Below, piece after piece: positions 50,423-57,490 of a stretch of DNA of 64,000 bases (position 1 is its first letter; the number at the start of each line of letters is the position of its first letter). The notes beneath the pieces are model-generated. The model was given only the letters and a program-made list of their open reading frames with translations, made no database searches and was not told where the DNA came from. The stretch is from SP5GCR1 sp965199685 (GTDB lineage Bacteria; Pseudomonadota; Gammaproteobacteria; Poriferisulfidales; Oxydemutatoraceae), in the NCBI GenBank assembly GCA_965199685.1, contig OZ241323.1, positions 1,364,001 to 1,428,000 of the forward strand. Direction: 5' to 3'. The position numbers and the translations under genes were made by a program.

Positions 50423-50446
50423 TGAGCAATAATTTACATTTAGCAG

Positions 50447-50475
50447 ATTATACTACATATTGTAGCCATTGAAAA
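50447..50475 (-). promoter_or_regulatory. Candidate sigma-70 promoter of the giant gene
   Basis: On the minus strand, -10 is a perfect TATAAT (50447-50452). A 17-bp spacer separates it from TTTTCA (50470-50475), a 4 of 6 match to TTGACA. Transcription would start near 50,440, leaving a leader of only about 18 nt before ATG 50422. No good Shine-Dalgarno lies in that leader (AATTATTGCTCA), so initiation may be weak or of the short-leader type. Confidence 0.6.
50453..50465. promoter_or_regulatory. Palindrome in the promoter spacer (possible operator)
   Basis: CTACA and TGTAG arms flank a 3-base centre and abut the -10 box of the giant gene exactly. Position and symmetry would suit a repressor site, but 5-bp arms in AT-rich DNA can arise by chance. 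Confidence 0.25.
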
Positions 50476-50572
50476 AAATTTTCTCGCACAAATTATTGAG
50501 AGTTGTTGAGGTTCTGCACCTCCAATCCATTCATCCATAAAATCCACGCAAACCGTAGGGGAGGGCTAACAT

Positions 50573-50715
50573 CAGACTGTTGAAAAAGTGTTTGCATTGG
50601 TACATTCCCCTCCTTTGGAGGGGTGGCAGGCGCAGCCTGACGGGGTGGTTGTGGTGGTTCTGCACTAGACAATTACCCTCTACGGCGCATTATGGTACTT
50701 TTTCAACAGTCCCAC
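50573..50715 (+). mobile_element. MITE-like element, variant 143-bp copy
   Basis: Ends are CAGACTGTTGAAAAAG and CTTTTTCAACAGTCCC, flanked by ACAT (50569-50572 and 50716-50719). The left half matches the 150-bp family (gtgtttgcattggtacattc, the CCCCTCC/GGAGGGG palindrome, gcctgacggggtgg). The right half is unrelated to the standard copy and lacks its terminator hairpin, so this is a chimeric or older member. Confidence 0.75.
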
Positions 50716-50821
50716 ATGAGGTTCTGCACCTCCAATCCATTCATCCATAAAATTCACGCAAACCGTAGGGGAGGGCTAACATGCCCTCCCTAACGCGACG
50801 CGCCTGCACAACCGTACCCGC

Positions 50822-50851
50822 TTGCACTATTTTCAGTGTGTGGATTACAAT
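50822..50851 (+). promoter_or_regulatory. Candidate promoter of coiled-coil gene copy 1
   Basis: TTGCAC (50822-50827), 18-bp spacer, TACAAT (50846-50851). The -10 matches consensus at 5 of 6. The same boxes and spacing are conserved before the second gene copy (51570-51599). Predicted leader is about 25 nt. Confidence 0.45.
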
Positions 50852-50882
50852 AGTATTTCAACCATCACAAACAGAGATTATT

Positions 50883-51167
50883 ATGTCTGAAATTGCGTTA
50901 TACGACACATTAAGAAAGATACCTGATGTATCCGATACCGAAGCAAGGGAGGCAGTTGCGCATATTGCCAGCTCACAGGAAGTGGCAACAAAGTCGGATA
51001 TAAAAGATATGGCAACCAAAGCTGATATCAAAGATATGGCAACCAAAGCTAATATAGCAGAGGTAAAGACTGAGATAGCAGAATTAGAGACAAGACTAGT
51101 AAAGCAGATGTATGGAGCTGTAGCAATAATCCTTGCAGGTGTCGGATTGATGATAAGGTTTTTATAA
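50883..51167 (+). CDS. Small coiled-coil protein with C-terminal membrane helix (DUF1640-like), copy 1
   Basis: Encodes 94 residues. The start MSEIALYD was chosen over an upstream in-frame ATG (50781), because that ATG lies in repeat DNA upstream of the promoter and the sequence from 50883 is what is conserved in copy 2. The middle has three 9-residue units (ATKSDIKDM, ATKADIKDM, ATKANIAEV) running into a heptad-like KTEIAELETRLVKQ, so a coiled coil is expected. The last 19 residues (MYGAVAIILAGVGLMIRFL) form one membrane helix. This layout is typical of small bacterial DUF1640/CCDC90-type proteins; function is unknown. The leader has a weak CAGAG before the start. Confidence 0.8.
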   Translation: MSEIALYDTLRKIPDVSDTEAREAVAHIASSQEVATKSDIKDMATKADIKDMATKANIAEVKTEIAELETRLVKQMYGAVAIILAGVGLMIRFL

Positions 51168-51318
51168 CAAGGCAAGACCATCATTTTCTCGACTGTCATT
51201 ATTTGAGCCAGTAGGTCAATCGTCAGTTCTATCTGACGGGGTGGTCGCGCCGCATCTGCACCAACAATCCATTCATCCATCGCGTTTACGGTTACCAACC
51301 GTAGGGGAGGGCTAACAT

Positions 51319-51468
51319 GGGGTTGTTGAAAAAGTGTCTGCATTAGTACATTCCCCTCCTGTGGAGGGGTGGCAGGCGAAGCCTGACGGGGTGGTTGTTA
51401 AGGTTCTGAACAATGTTACGCCGATTGACCTACTGGCTCAATCGGCGGTTCTATTTTTCAACAGCCCC
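51319..51468 (+). mobile_element. MITE-like element, complete 150-bp copy
   Basis: Flanked by ACAT on both sides (51315-51318, 51469-51472). Terminal inverted repeats GGGGTTGTTGAAAAA and TTTTTCAACAGCCCC. Inside: a 7-bp palindrome CCCCTCC/GGAGGGG with a 3-base loop, CAGGC-GAA-GCCTG, and near the right end a 10-bp stem followed by a T-rich run. No ORF of substance, so movement would need a transposase in trans. The empty site at 50,769-50,790 gives the exact junctions. Confidence 0.85.
51419..51458 (+). terminator. Terminator-like hairpin carried by the MITE-like element
   Basis: Stem CGCCGATTGA (51419-51428) pairs perfectly with TCAATCGGCG (51438-51447) around a 9-base loop, followed by GTTCTATTTTT. 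That is a rho-independent terminator layout on the plus strand. The same hairpin occurs at 53701, 57096, 58834, 62043 and 62394 (plus) and, in inverted copies, at about 52104-52143 and 55422-55461 (minus). Confidence 0.6.
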
Positions 51469-51569
51469 ACATGCCCTCCCTAACGCGATGCGCCTGCACG
51501 CACGATCCATTCATCCATAAAACTTACGGTTACCACCCACCCGCGCTCCCCTCGCACAACCGTACCCGC

Positions 51570-51599
51570 TTGCACTATTTTCAGTGTGTGGATTACAAT
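51570..51599 (+). promoter_or_regulatory. Candidate promoter of coiled-coil gene copy 2
   Basis: TTGCAC (51570-51575), 18-bp spacer, TACAAT (51594-51599), identical to the boxes of copy 1, with the ATG 32 bp downstream of the -10. Confidence 0.45.
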
Positions 51600-51630
51600 A
51601 GTATTTCAACCATCACAAACAGAGATTATT

Positions 51631-51942
51631 ATGTCTGAAATTGCGTTATACGACACATTAAGAAAGATACCTGATGTATCTGATACCGAAGCAAGGGAGG
51701 CGGTTGCGAATATTGTCAGTTCACAGGAAGTGGCAACAAAGTCGGATATAAAAGATATGGCAACAAAGTCGGATATAAAAGATATGGCAACCAAGTCGGA
51801 TATAAAAGATATGGCAACCAAAGCTGATATAGCAGAGGTAAAGACTGAGATAGCAGAATTAGAAACAAGACTAGTAAAGCAAATGTATGGGGCTGTAGCA
51901 ATAATCCTTGCAGGTGTCGGATTGATGATTAAGTTTTTATAA
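51631..51942 (+). CDS. Small coiled-coil protein with C-terminal membrane helix (DUF1640-like), copy 2
   Basis: Encodes 103 residues and is a tandem duplicate of the gene 748 bp upstream. It differs mainly by one extra 9-residue unit: four units (ATKSDIKDM three times, then ATKADIAEV) instead of three, i.e. a 27-bp expansion that lengthens the predicted coiled coil. Other changes are few (AHIASS to ANIVSS, IRFL to IKFL). An earlier in-frame ATG at 51586 lies within the promoter spacer and is not used here as the start. Confidence 0.8.
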   Translation: MSEIALYDTLRKIPDVSDTEAREAVANIVSSQEVATKSDIKDMATKSDIKDMATKSDIKDMATKADIAEVKTEIAELETRLVKQMYGAVAIILAGVGLMIKFL

Positions 51943-52093
51943 CAAGGCAAGACTATCATTTTCTCGACTGTCATTATTTGAGCTAGTAGGTCAATCGTCA
52001 GTTCTATCTGACGGGGTGGTCGCGTCGCATCTGCACCAACAATCCATTCATCCATCTCGTTTACGGTTACCAACCGTAGGGGAGGGCTAACAT

Positions 52094-52175
52094 GGGACTG
52101 TTGAAAAATAGAACCGCCGATTGAGCCAGTAGGTCAATCGGCGTAACATTGTTCAGAACCTTAACAACCACCCCG
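52094..52175 (-). mobile_element. MITE-like element, inverted and truncated copy
   Basis: Begins after ACAT (52090-52093) with GGGACTGTTGAAAAATAG, the end that is on the right in other copies, so orientation is reversed. Homology stops at caaccaccccg (52165-52175), where the sequence switches to the 'cgccatccaattcacac' repeat also found near 55,605 and 62,490 right after the same caaccaccccg. A deletion by recombination at that shared short sequence is the simplest explanation. Confidence 0.7.
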
Positions 52176-52283
52176 CGCCATCCAATTCACACCAACGCCC
52201 CCAACGCGTCACCTCCGCACAACCGCCTAAAACATACTGTTTTCGCATACCTCTTACCGTTCAGCACATATTTACTACCATTC

Positions 52284-52320
52284 GTCGGAATGTTCTCCGA
52301 CACCCTGAATCTTGATTCAG
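52284..52320 (+). promoter_or_regulatory. Paired hairpins in the rpn leader (copy 1; conserved upstream of all copies)
   Basis: First hairpin: GTCGGA (52284-52289), loop ATGTTC, TCCGAC (52296-52301). Second: CTGAATC-TT-GATTCAG (52305-52320). They lie at -74 to -57 and -53 to -38 from the ATG. Counterparts: 54022, 55715, 57417, 59155, 60513 (second stem has a mismatch) and 62597. The first is exactly kept before the divergent eighth gene (63802-63819), while the second is lost there. They could be operators or leader RNA structures. Confidence 0.55.
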
Positions 52321-52357
52321 ACTAGGGGTTCTTAATTAAACCTAGAGGAAAATTACT

Positions 52358-53350
52358 ATGGCTAGACAACGACCTAAACACTTACCATTGACAAATGACT
52401 TAGTCTTCAGACGATACTTGAAGACTAATAAGCAATCATCGCTTTTGTTGATGAACAGCTATCTACCATTCCTCAAGCACGCTTCGGATGTTGCAGTCCT
52501 CAATCCGGATAGAATGGGGATGCCGGACGACCTCGCAGAAGTCTTGAAACAACAGCAGCAATCAAGCGATACACTTATCCTAAAAGACACTTCTATTCCA
52601 CCAGACAAACCGCGCGGCAGGTCAGTGATACTAGACCTCAACTTCAAATTAAGTAGCGGCGAGAATGTCAACATAGAAATGCAGACAGCTTACGAAAAGA
52701 GCTTTACATTTAGAACACTATATTATTGGGCGATGCTGTATGGTCAGGACATAGACCGCGGCGATGAGTTTAGCAATCTCAACCCGACCTACTCGTTGAT
52801 ATTCACCGATTTCACACTATTCAAAAGGAAGCGCAACTGTATCAGTGTGTTTGAGTTTGTAGATCGTAAAGAGCTTGAGTATCGTGCGAATATACCGATA
52901 GGGCTGACGATAGTGGAATTAAATAAGTTCAAGAAAAGCTACCATGAACTAATTGATATGGCGGAGAAGTGGTGCTATATTATCAAACACTCGGCACACT
53001 TAACAGCCGAGGCAGTAGCGTATTTATCACAAGACGGAGGAATGAAGATGGCATTAGAACATTTAGAGGAGATATCGAAAGACGACCAGTTATACTGGGA
53101 CGCTATGGCGCGCAAGAAGGATCGGGTAGCAATTCAACTGGGAAAGAGCGATGCGTTAGAGGAAGGTATACGAAAAGGTCGCGTTCAAGGCATGCAAGAA
53201 GGCCGCGTTCAAGGCATGCAAGAAGGCGAAGTAAACAAAGCTCGAGGAATTGCTTTGAGTATGTTGCAAAAAGGTTTAGATGTTTCATTGATTTCCGAAG
53301 TGACAGGTTTATCAGTCGCTGAGATTGGACAGCTAACAAAGATTCGCTGA
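52358..53350 (+). CDS. Rpn/PDDEXK_2 family nuclease, array copy 1
   Basis: Encodes 330 residues. Family signs: N-terminal LTNDLVFRRYL (residues 11-21), PD-(D/E)XK core with D93 in ILDL and E107-x-Q109 in NIEMQ, then FRTLYYWAMLYGQDI and IFTDFTLF, as in Rpn 'recombination-promoting nuclease/putative transposases'. Known members cut DNA, raise recombination and can be toxic or anti-phage. The C-terminus has two RVQGMQEG repeats, then ALSMLQKGLDVSLISEVTGLSVAEIGQL. AGAGGA stands about 9 bases before ATG. Variant state: K22, H41, M53, 'IGLTI', 'QLGKS'. An internal ATG (M231, 53048) follows GGAGG at ideal spacing. The product is complete and its catalytic residues are intact. Confidence 0.92.
   Translation: MARQRPKHLPLTNDLVFRRYLKTNKQSSLLLMNSYLPFLKHASDVAVLNPDRMGMPDDLAEVLKQQQQSSDTLILKDTSIPPDKPRGRSVILDLNFKLSSGENVNIEMQTAYEKSFTFRTLYYWAMLYGQDIDRGDEFSNLNPTYSLIFTDFTLFKRKRNCISVFEFVDRKELEYRANIPIGLTIVELNKFKKSYHELIDMAEKWCYIIKHSAHLTAEAVAYLSQDGGMKMALEHLEEISKDDQLYWDAMARKKDRVAIQLGKSDALEEGIRKGRVQGMQEGRVQGMQEGEVNKARGIALSMLQKGLDVSLISEVTGLSVAEIGQLTKIR
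53036..53350 (+). CDS. Candidate intragenic small protein of rpn copy 1 (internal start)
   Basis: GGAGG at 53036-53040, seven bases, then in-frame ATG at 53048. The 100-residue product (MALEHLEEISKDD... to the shared stop) would be the Rpn C-terminal region without the nuclease core. E. coli rpn genes are known to express such small C-terminal proteins, which bind and block the toxic full-length nuclease. The site is preserved in all seven full copies, with starts at 54786, 56479, 58181, 59919, 61277 and 63361. A competing ATG at 53042 is too close to GGAGG. Translation is inferred, not shown. Confidence 0.5.
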   Translation, partial: GGMKMALEHLEEISKDDQLYWDAMARKKDRVAIQLGKSDALEEGIRKGRVQGMQEGRVQGMQEGEVNKARGIALSMLQKGLDVSLISEVTGLSVAEIGQLTKIR

Positions 53351-53373
53351 TTGAACCAGAAGGTCAATCGGCG
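53345..53373 (+). terminator. Hairpin overlapping the rpn stop codon (copy 1; present after all seven)
   Basis: A 10-bp stem with one G-T pair (53345-53354 with 53364-53373) and a 9-base loop; the TGA stop is inside the left arm. No T-run follows, so termination would not be canonical. Equivalent positions: 55107, 56740, 58478, 60192, 61550 and 63634. The arms (tgattga ... tcaatcggcg) match those of the MITE hairpin. Confidence 0.4.
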
Positions 53374-53439
53374 TGACATTGGGGTGCGTCTGCATTAGCT
53401 AATTCCCCTCCTCTGGAGGGGTGGCAGGCGCAATAGAAC

Positions 53440-53469
53440 CGCCGTTTGTTGCAGCGGCAACAAACGGCG
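53440..53469. repeat. Perfect 13-bp stem-loop
   Basis: CGCCGTTTGTTGC (53440-53452) and its exact complement (53457-53469) around AGCG. It recurs in the two other 745-bp spacers. The flanks agaac..taac are the same as around the 10-bp CGCCGATTGA stem of the MITE-like element, so two different stem sequences occupy an equivalent position, each fully paired. Confidence 0.7.
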
Positions 53470-53600
53470 TAACTTTGTGCAGAACTTTAACATATATACA
53501 AAATGTAAAGCCTTTCCATGGGGTGGTCGCAGCGGTTCCGCACAAACAATCCATTCATCCATAAAATTCCCGGTCACCTACCGTAGGGGAGGACTAATAT

Positions 53601-53750
53601 GGGACTGTTGAAAAAGTGTCTGCATTGGTACATTCCCCTCCTATGGAGGGGTGGCAGGCGAAGCCTGACGGGGTGGTTGTTAAGGTTCTGAACAATGTTA
53701 CGCCGATTGACCTACTGGCTCAATCGGCGGTTCTATTTTTCAACAGCCCC
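53601..53750 (+). mobile_element. MITE-like element, complete 150-bp copy in spacer A
   Basis: Terminal repeats GGGACTGTTGAAAAA and TTTTTCAACAGCCCC. The right flank is ACAT; the left flank reads ATAT, a single change from the duplication. The neighbouring target palindrome is also altered (ggaggact on the left, gctctcc on the right). Confidence 0.8.
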
Positions 53751-54095
53751 ACATGCTCTCCCTAACGCGACGCGCCTGCACAACCGTACCCGCTTGCACC
53801 CTTAAATCACAATAACCATTTGTCGCGTACTCACACAATATTATGTGTTGATACAGCGCGCACTTAAACCACCCTAACGCGTTGCGTCTGCACCAACAAT
53901 CCATTCATCTATCTCGTTTACGGTAACCATAATTTGGTGGCACGTGGCGGTTGAGTTTTTACAATAGCGGTACTTTCTCAACAACGACTTCTTACCATTC
54001 AACTCATATTTGCTACCATTCGTCGGAATGTTCTCCGACACCCTGAATCTTGATTCAGACTAGGGGTTCTTAATTAAACCTAGAGGAAAATTACT

Positions 54096-55112
54096 ATGGC
54101 TAGACAACGACCTAAACACTTACCATTGACAAATGACTTAGTCTTCAGACGATACTTGAAGACTAATAAGCAATCATCGCTTTTGTTGATGAACAGCTAT
54201 CTACCATTCCTCAAGCACGCCTCGGATGTTGCAGTCCTCAACCCGGATAGAGTGGGGATGCCGGATGACCTCGCAGAAGTCTTGAAACAACAGCAGCAAT
54301 CAAGCGATACACTTATCCTAAAAGACACTTCTATTCCACCAGACAAACCGCGCGGCAGGTCAGTGATACTAGACCTCAACTTCAAATTAAGTAGCGGCGA
54401 GAATGTCAACATAGAAATGCAGACAGCTTACGAAAAGAGCTTTACATTTAGAACACTATATTATTGGGCGATGCTGTATGGTCAGGACATAGACCGCGGC
54501 GATGAGTTTAGCAATCTCAACCCGACCTACTCGTTGATATTCACTGATTTCACACTATTCAAAAGGAAGCGCAACTGTATCAGTGTGTTTGAGTTTGTAG
54601 ATCGTAAAGAGCTTGAGTATCGTGCGAATATACCAATAGGGCTGACGATAGTGGAATTAAATAAGTTCAAGAAAAGCTACCATGAACTAATTGATATGGC
54701 GGAGAAGTGGTGCTATATTATCAAACACTCGGCACACTTAACAGCCGAGGCAGTAGCGTATTTATCACAAGACGGAGGAATGAAGATGGCATTAGAACAT
54801 TTAGAGGAGATATCGAAAGACGACCAGTTATACTGGGACGCTATGGCGCGCAAGAAGGATCGGGTAGCAATTCAACTGGGAAAGAGCGATGCGTTAGAGG
54901 AAGGTATACGAAAAGGCCGCGTTCAAGGCATGCAAGAAGGTCGCGTTCAAGGCATGCAAGAAGGCCGCGTTCAAGGCATGCAAGAAGGCGAAGTGAACAA
55001 GGCTCGAGGAATTGCTTTGAGTATGTTGCAAAAAGGTCTAGAGGTTTCATTGATTTCCGAAGTGACAGGTTTATCAGTCGCTGAGATTGGACAGCTAACA
55101 AAGATTCGCTGA
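54096..55112 (+). CDS. Rpn/PDDEXK_2 family nuclease, array copy 2
   Basis: Encodes 338 residues, the longest copy, because it carries three RVQGMQEG repeats (24 nt each) where copies 1 and 4 have two. Otherwise it is nearly copy 1 (K22, H41, 'IGLTI', 'QLGKS'), differing at V53 and at LEVSL instead of LDVSL in the tail. D93, E107 and Q109 are intact. The start lies exactly 1,738 bp after copy 1, the same step as between copies 4 and 5. Internal start at 54786 gives 108 residues. Confidence 0.92.
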   Translation: MARQRPKHLPLTNDLVFRRYLKTNKQSSLLLMNSYLPFLKHASDVAVLNPDRVGMPDDLAEVLKQQQQSSDTLILKDTSIPPDKPRGRSVILDLNFKLSSGENVNIEMQTAYEKSFTFRTLYYWAMLYGQDIDRGDEFSNLNPTYSLIFTDFTLFKRKRNCISVFEFVDRKELEYRANIPIGLTIVELNKFKKSYHELIDMAEKWCYIIKHSAHLTAEAVAYLSQDGGMKMALEHLEEISKDDQLYWDAMARKKDRVAIQLGKSDALEEGIRKGRVQGMQEGRVQGMQEGRVQGMQEGEVNKARGIALSMLQKGLEVSLISEVTGLSVAEIGQLTKIR

Positions 55113-55200
55113 TTGAACCAGAAGGTCAATCGGCGTGACATTGGGGTGCGTCTGCACCAACAATCCATTCATCCACCCAATTCATGTCAACCAACCGTAG

Positions 55201-55222
55201 GGGAGGGCTAACATGCCCTCCC
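55201..55222. repeat. Empty MITE target palindrome
   Basis: Arms GGGAGGGC (55201-55208) and GCCCTCCC (55215-55222) around loop TAACAT. Identical unoccupied sites are at 50769-50790 and 61644-61665. In occupied sites the element sits after ACAT of the loop and ACAT is repeated on its far side. Confidence 0.8.
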
Positions 55223-55411
55223 TAACGCGACGCGCCTGCACAACCGTACCCGCCCGCGCCCCCAAATTCACGATAACCATTTGCCGCGTACTTACACAAT
55301 ATTATGTGTTGACACAACGCGCACTCAAACCACCCTAACGCGTTGCGTCTGCACCAACAATCCATTCATCCACCCAATTCATGTCAACCAACCGTAGGGG
55401 AGGGCTAACAT

Positions 55412-55561
55412 GGGACTGTTGAAAAATAGAACCGCCGATTGAGCCAGTAGGTCAATCGGCGTAACAGTGTTCAGAACCTTAACAACCACCCCGTCAGGCT
55501 TCGCCTGCCACCCCTCCACAGGAGGGGAATGTACCAATGCAAACACTTTTTCAACAGCCCC
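55412..55561 (-). mobile_element. MITE-like element, complete 150-bp copy, inverted orientation
   Basis: Flanked by ACAT (55408-55411 and 55562-55565). Reads as the reverse complement of the other complete copies, in the same target palindrome. The terminator-like hairpin therefore faces the minus strand (55422-55461). Confidence 0.85.
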
Positions 55562-55788
55562 ACATGCCCTCCCTACGGTACCGTCCTGCACTAATGCAAC
55601 CACCCCGCGCCATCCAATTCACACAAACCACCCAACGCGTCACCTCCGCACAACCGCCTAAAACATACTGTTTTCGCATACCTCTTACCGTTCAGCACAT
55701 ATTTACTACCATTCGTCGGAATGTTCTCCGACACCCTGAATCTTGATTCAGACTAGGGGTTCTTAATTAAACCTAGAGGAAAATTACT

Positions 55789-56745
55789 ATGGCTAGACAA
55801 CGACCTAAACACTTACCATTGACAAATGACTTAGTCTTCAGACGATACTTGACGACTAATAAGCAATCATCGCTTTTGTTGATGAACAGCTATCTACCAT
55901 TCCTCAAGCGCGCCTCGGATGTTGCAGTCCTCAACCCGGATAGAGTGGGGATGCCGGACGACCTCGCAGAAGTCTTGAAACAACAGCAGCAATCAAGCGA
56001 TACACTTATCCTAAAAGACACTTCTATTCCACCAGACAAACCGCGCGGCAGGTCGGTGATACTAGACCTCAACTTCAAATTAAGTAGCGGCGAGAATGTC
56101 AACATAGAAATGCAGACAGCTTACGAAAAGAGCTTTACATTTAGAACACTATATTATTGGGCGATGCTGTATGGTCAGGACATAGACCGCGGCGATGAGT
56201 TTAGCAATCTCAACCCGACCTACTCGTTGATATTCACCGATTTCACACTATTCAAAAGGAAGCGCAACTGTATCAGTGTGTTTGAGTTTGTAGATCGTAA
56301 AGAGCTTGAGTATCGTGCGAATATACCGATGACGCTGGTGACAGTGGAATTAAACAAGTTCAAGAAAAGCTACCATGAGCTAATTGATATGGCGGAGAAG
56401 TGGTGCTATATTATCAAACACTCGGCACACTTAACAGCCGAGGCAGTAGCCTATTTATCACAAGACGGAGGAATGAAGATGGCATTAGAACATTTAGAGG
56501 AGATATCGAAAGACGACCAGTTGTACTGGGACGCTATGGCGCGCAAGAAGGATCGGGTAGCAATTCAACTGGCAAAGAGCGATGCGTTAGAGGAAGGTAT
56601 ACGAAAAGGTCGCGTTCAAGGCATGCAAGAACAGCAACGAGGGATCGCTTTGAGTATGTTACAAAAAGGTTTAGATGTTTCATTGATTTCCGAAGTGACA
56701 GGTTTATCAGTCGCTGAGATTGGACAGCTAACAAAGATTCGCTGA
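55789..56745 (+). CDS. Rpn/PDDEXK_2 family nuclease, array copy 3
   Basis: Encodes 318 residues, the shortest full copy. It has a single RVQGMQE followed directly by QQRGIALSM, with neither the EVNKA segment nor the KGMKAG insertion. Variant state: T22, R41, V53, 'MTLVT' in place of 'IGLTI', 'QLAKS'; tail LDVSL/SVAEI. D93, E107 and Q109 are kept. Internal start at 56479 gives 88 residues. Confidence 0.92.
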   Translation: MARQRPKHLPLTNDLVFRRYLTTNKQSSLLLMNSYLPFLKRASDVAVLNPDRVGMPDDLAEVLKQQQQSSDTLILKDTSIPPDKPRGRSVILDLNFKLSSGENVNIEMQTAYEKSFTFRTLYYWAMLYGQDIDRGDEFSNLNPTYSLIFTDFTLFKRKRNCISVFEFVDRKELEYRANIPMTLVTVELNKFKKSYHELIDMAEKWCYIIKHSAHLTAEAVAYLSQDGGMKMALEHLEEISKDDQLYWDAMARKKDRVAIQLAKSDALEEGIRKGRVQGMQEQQRGIALSMLQKGLDVSLISEVTGLSVAEIGQLTKIR

Positions 56746-57490
56746 TTGAACCAGAAGGTCAATCGGCGTGACATTGGGGTGCGTCTGCACTAGCTAATTC
56801 CCCTCCTCTAGAGGGGTAGCAGGCGCAATAGAACCGCCGTTTGTTGCAGCGGCAACAAACGGCGTAACTTTGTGCAGAACTTTAACATATATACAAAATG
56901 TAAAGCCTTTCCATGGGGTGGTCGCAGCGGTTCCGCACAAACAATCCATTCATCCATAAAATTCCCGGTCACCTACCGTAGGGGAGGACTAATATGGGAC
57001 TGTTGAAAAAGTGTCTGCATTGGTACATTCCCCTCCTATGGAGGGGTGGCAGGCGAAGCCTGACGGGGTGGTTGTTAAGGTTCTGAACAATGTTACGCCG
57101 ATTGACCTACTGGCTCAATCGGCGGTTCTATTTTTCAACAGCCCCACATGCTCTCCCTAACGCGACGCGCCTGCACAACCGTACCCGCTTGCACCCTTAA
57201 ATCACAATAACCATTTGTCGCGTACTCACACAATATTATGTGTTGATACAGCGCGCACTTAAACCACCCTAACGCGTTGCGTCTGCACCAACAATCCATT
57301 CATCTATCTCGTTTACGGTAACCATAATTTGGTGGCACGTGGCGGTTGAGTTTTTACAATAGCGGTACTTTCTCAACAACGACTTCTTACCATTCAACTC
57401 ATATTTACTACCATTCGTCGGAATGTTCTCCGACACCCTGAATCTTGATTCAGACTAGGGGTTCTTAATTAAACCTAGAGGAAAATTACT
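56746..57490. repeat. 745-bp inter-rpn spacer, copy B
   Basis: Same length and order as spacer A. It differs at a few bases, for example gcactagctaattcccctcctctagaggggtagc where A and C have gcattag...ctctggaggggtggc. It contains a complete MITE-like element. Confidence 0.85.
56996..57145 (+). mobile_element. MITE-like element, complete 150-bp copy in spacer B
   Basis: Same ends and same ATAT/ACAT flanks as the copy in spacer A, so it was carried along by the spacer duplication rather than inserted anew. Confidence 0.8.

Larger units (their letters stand above)
50423..50882. other. Divergent intergenic region between giant gene and coiled-coil gene
   Basis: Holds the minus-strand promoter of the giant gene, a MITE-like copy, and the plus-strand promoter of the small coiled-coil gene. 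A stretch of about 65 bp beginning gaggttctgcacctccaatc occurs twice, at about 50,508 and 50,719, on either side of the MITE-like copy. An uninterrupted MITE target palindrome is at 50,769-50,790. I see no further gene here. Confidence 0.75.
51168..51630. other. Spacer between the two coiled-coil genes
   Basis: Contains a degenerate stem-loop remnant sharing gagccagtaggtcaatcg with the MITE-like family (about 51,208), one complete 150-bp MITE-like copy, copies of the 'ccaatccattcatccat' repeat and the promoter of copy 2. No gene seen. Confidence 0.7.
51943..52357. other. Spacer before the rpn array
   Basis: Contains the stem-loop remnant seen after coiled-coil copy 1 (about 51,983), a filled MITE target with an inverted, truncated element, and the 5' control region of the first rpn gene with two conserved hairpins. 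No gene seen. Confidence 0.7.
53351..54095. repeat. 745-bp inter-rpn spacer, copy A
   Basis: Nearly identical to the spacers at 56746-57490 and 58484-59228, each also exactly 745 bp. Order: stop-codon hairpin, CCCCTCC/GGAGGGG palindrome, a perfect 13-bp stem-loop (53440-53469), the 'ccaatccattcatcc' repeat, a complete MITE-like element, ACACA/TGTGT inverted repeat (about 53,842), then the rpn leader hairpins. No gene of its own. Confidence 0.85.
55113..55788. other. Spacer between rpn copies 2 and 3
   Basis: This 676-bp spacer has a different build from the 745-bp type. It has an empty MITE target palindrome (55,201-55,222), the ACACA/TGTGT repeat (about 55,292), a second target filled by an inverted MITE-like element, and the 'caaccaccccgcgccatccaattcacac' block leading into the rpn leader. 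No gene seen. Confidence 0.75.

Noticed and set aside
200..49712. Many plus-strand ORFs of 60-210 codons (for example 14615-15202, 35336-35965, 48369-48926, 47241-47795)
   Set aside because: They lie opposite the giant minus-strand frame and have low-complexity translations that mirror its repeats (runs of 'PTKPPT' or 'ADQTTD' are the reverse of GLUG codons). None has a recognisable domain.
50781..50882. N-terminal extension of coiled-coil copy 1 starting at 50781
   Set aside because: It overlaps the target palindrome and the promoter, and the residues are not a conserved part of the family. Similarity with copy 2 over the gene starts at MSEIALYD.
51606..52073. Minus-strand ORF opposite coiled-coil copy 2 (and 50858-51343 opposite copy 1)
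   Set aside because: Shadow frames of the repetitive ATKSDIKDM codons, without their own start signals or known domains.
53176..53227. Short direct repeats in the rpn tails as a possible CRISPR
   Set aside because: The 24-nt units are adjacent with no spacers and are in frame as RVQGMQEG; they are coding tandem repeats.
52358..53350. Calling the rpn genes insertion-sequence transposases
   Set aside because: Although the family is often labelled 'putative transposase', the genes have no terminal inverted repeats of their own at consistent distances, and the PD-(D/E)XK core is that of a nuclease.
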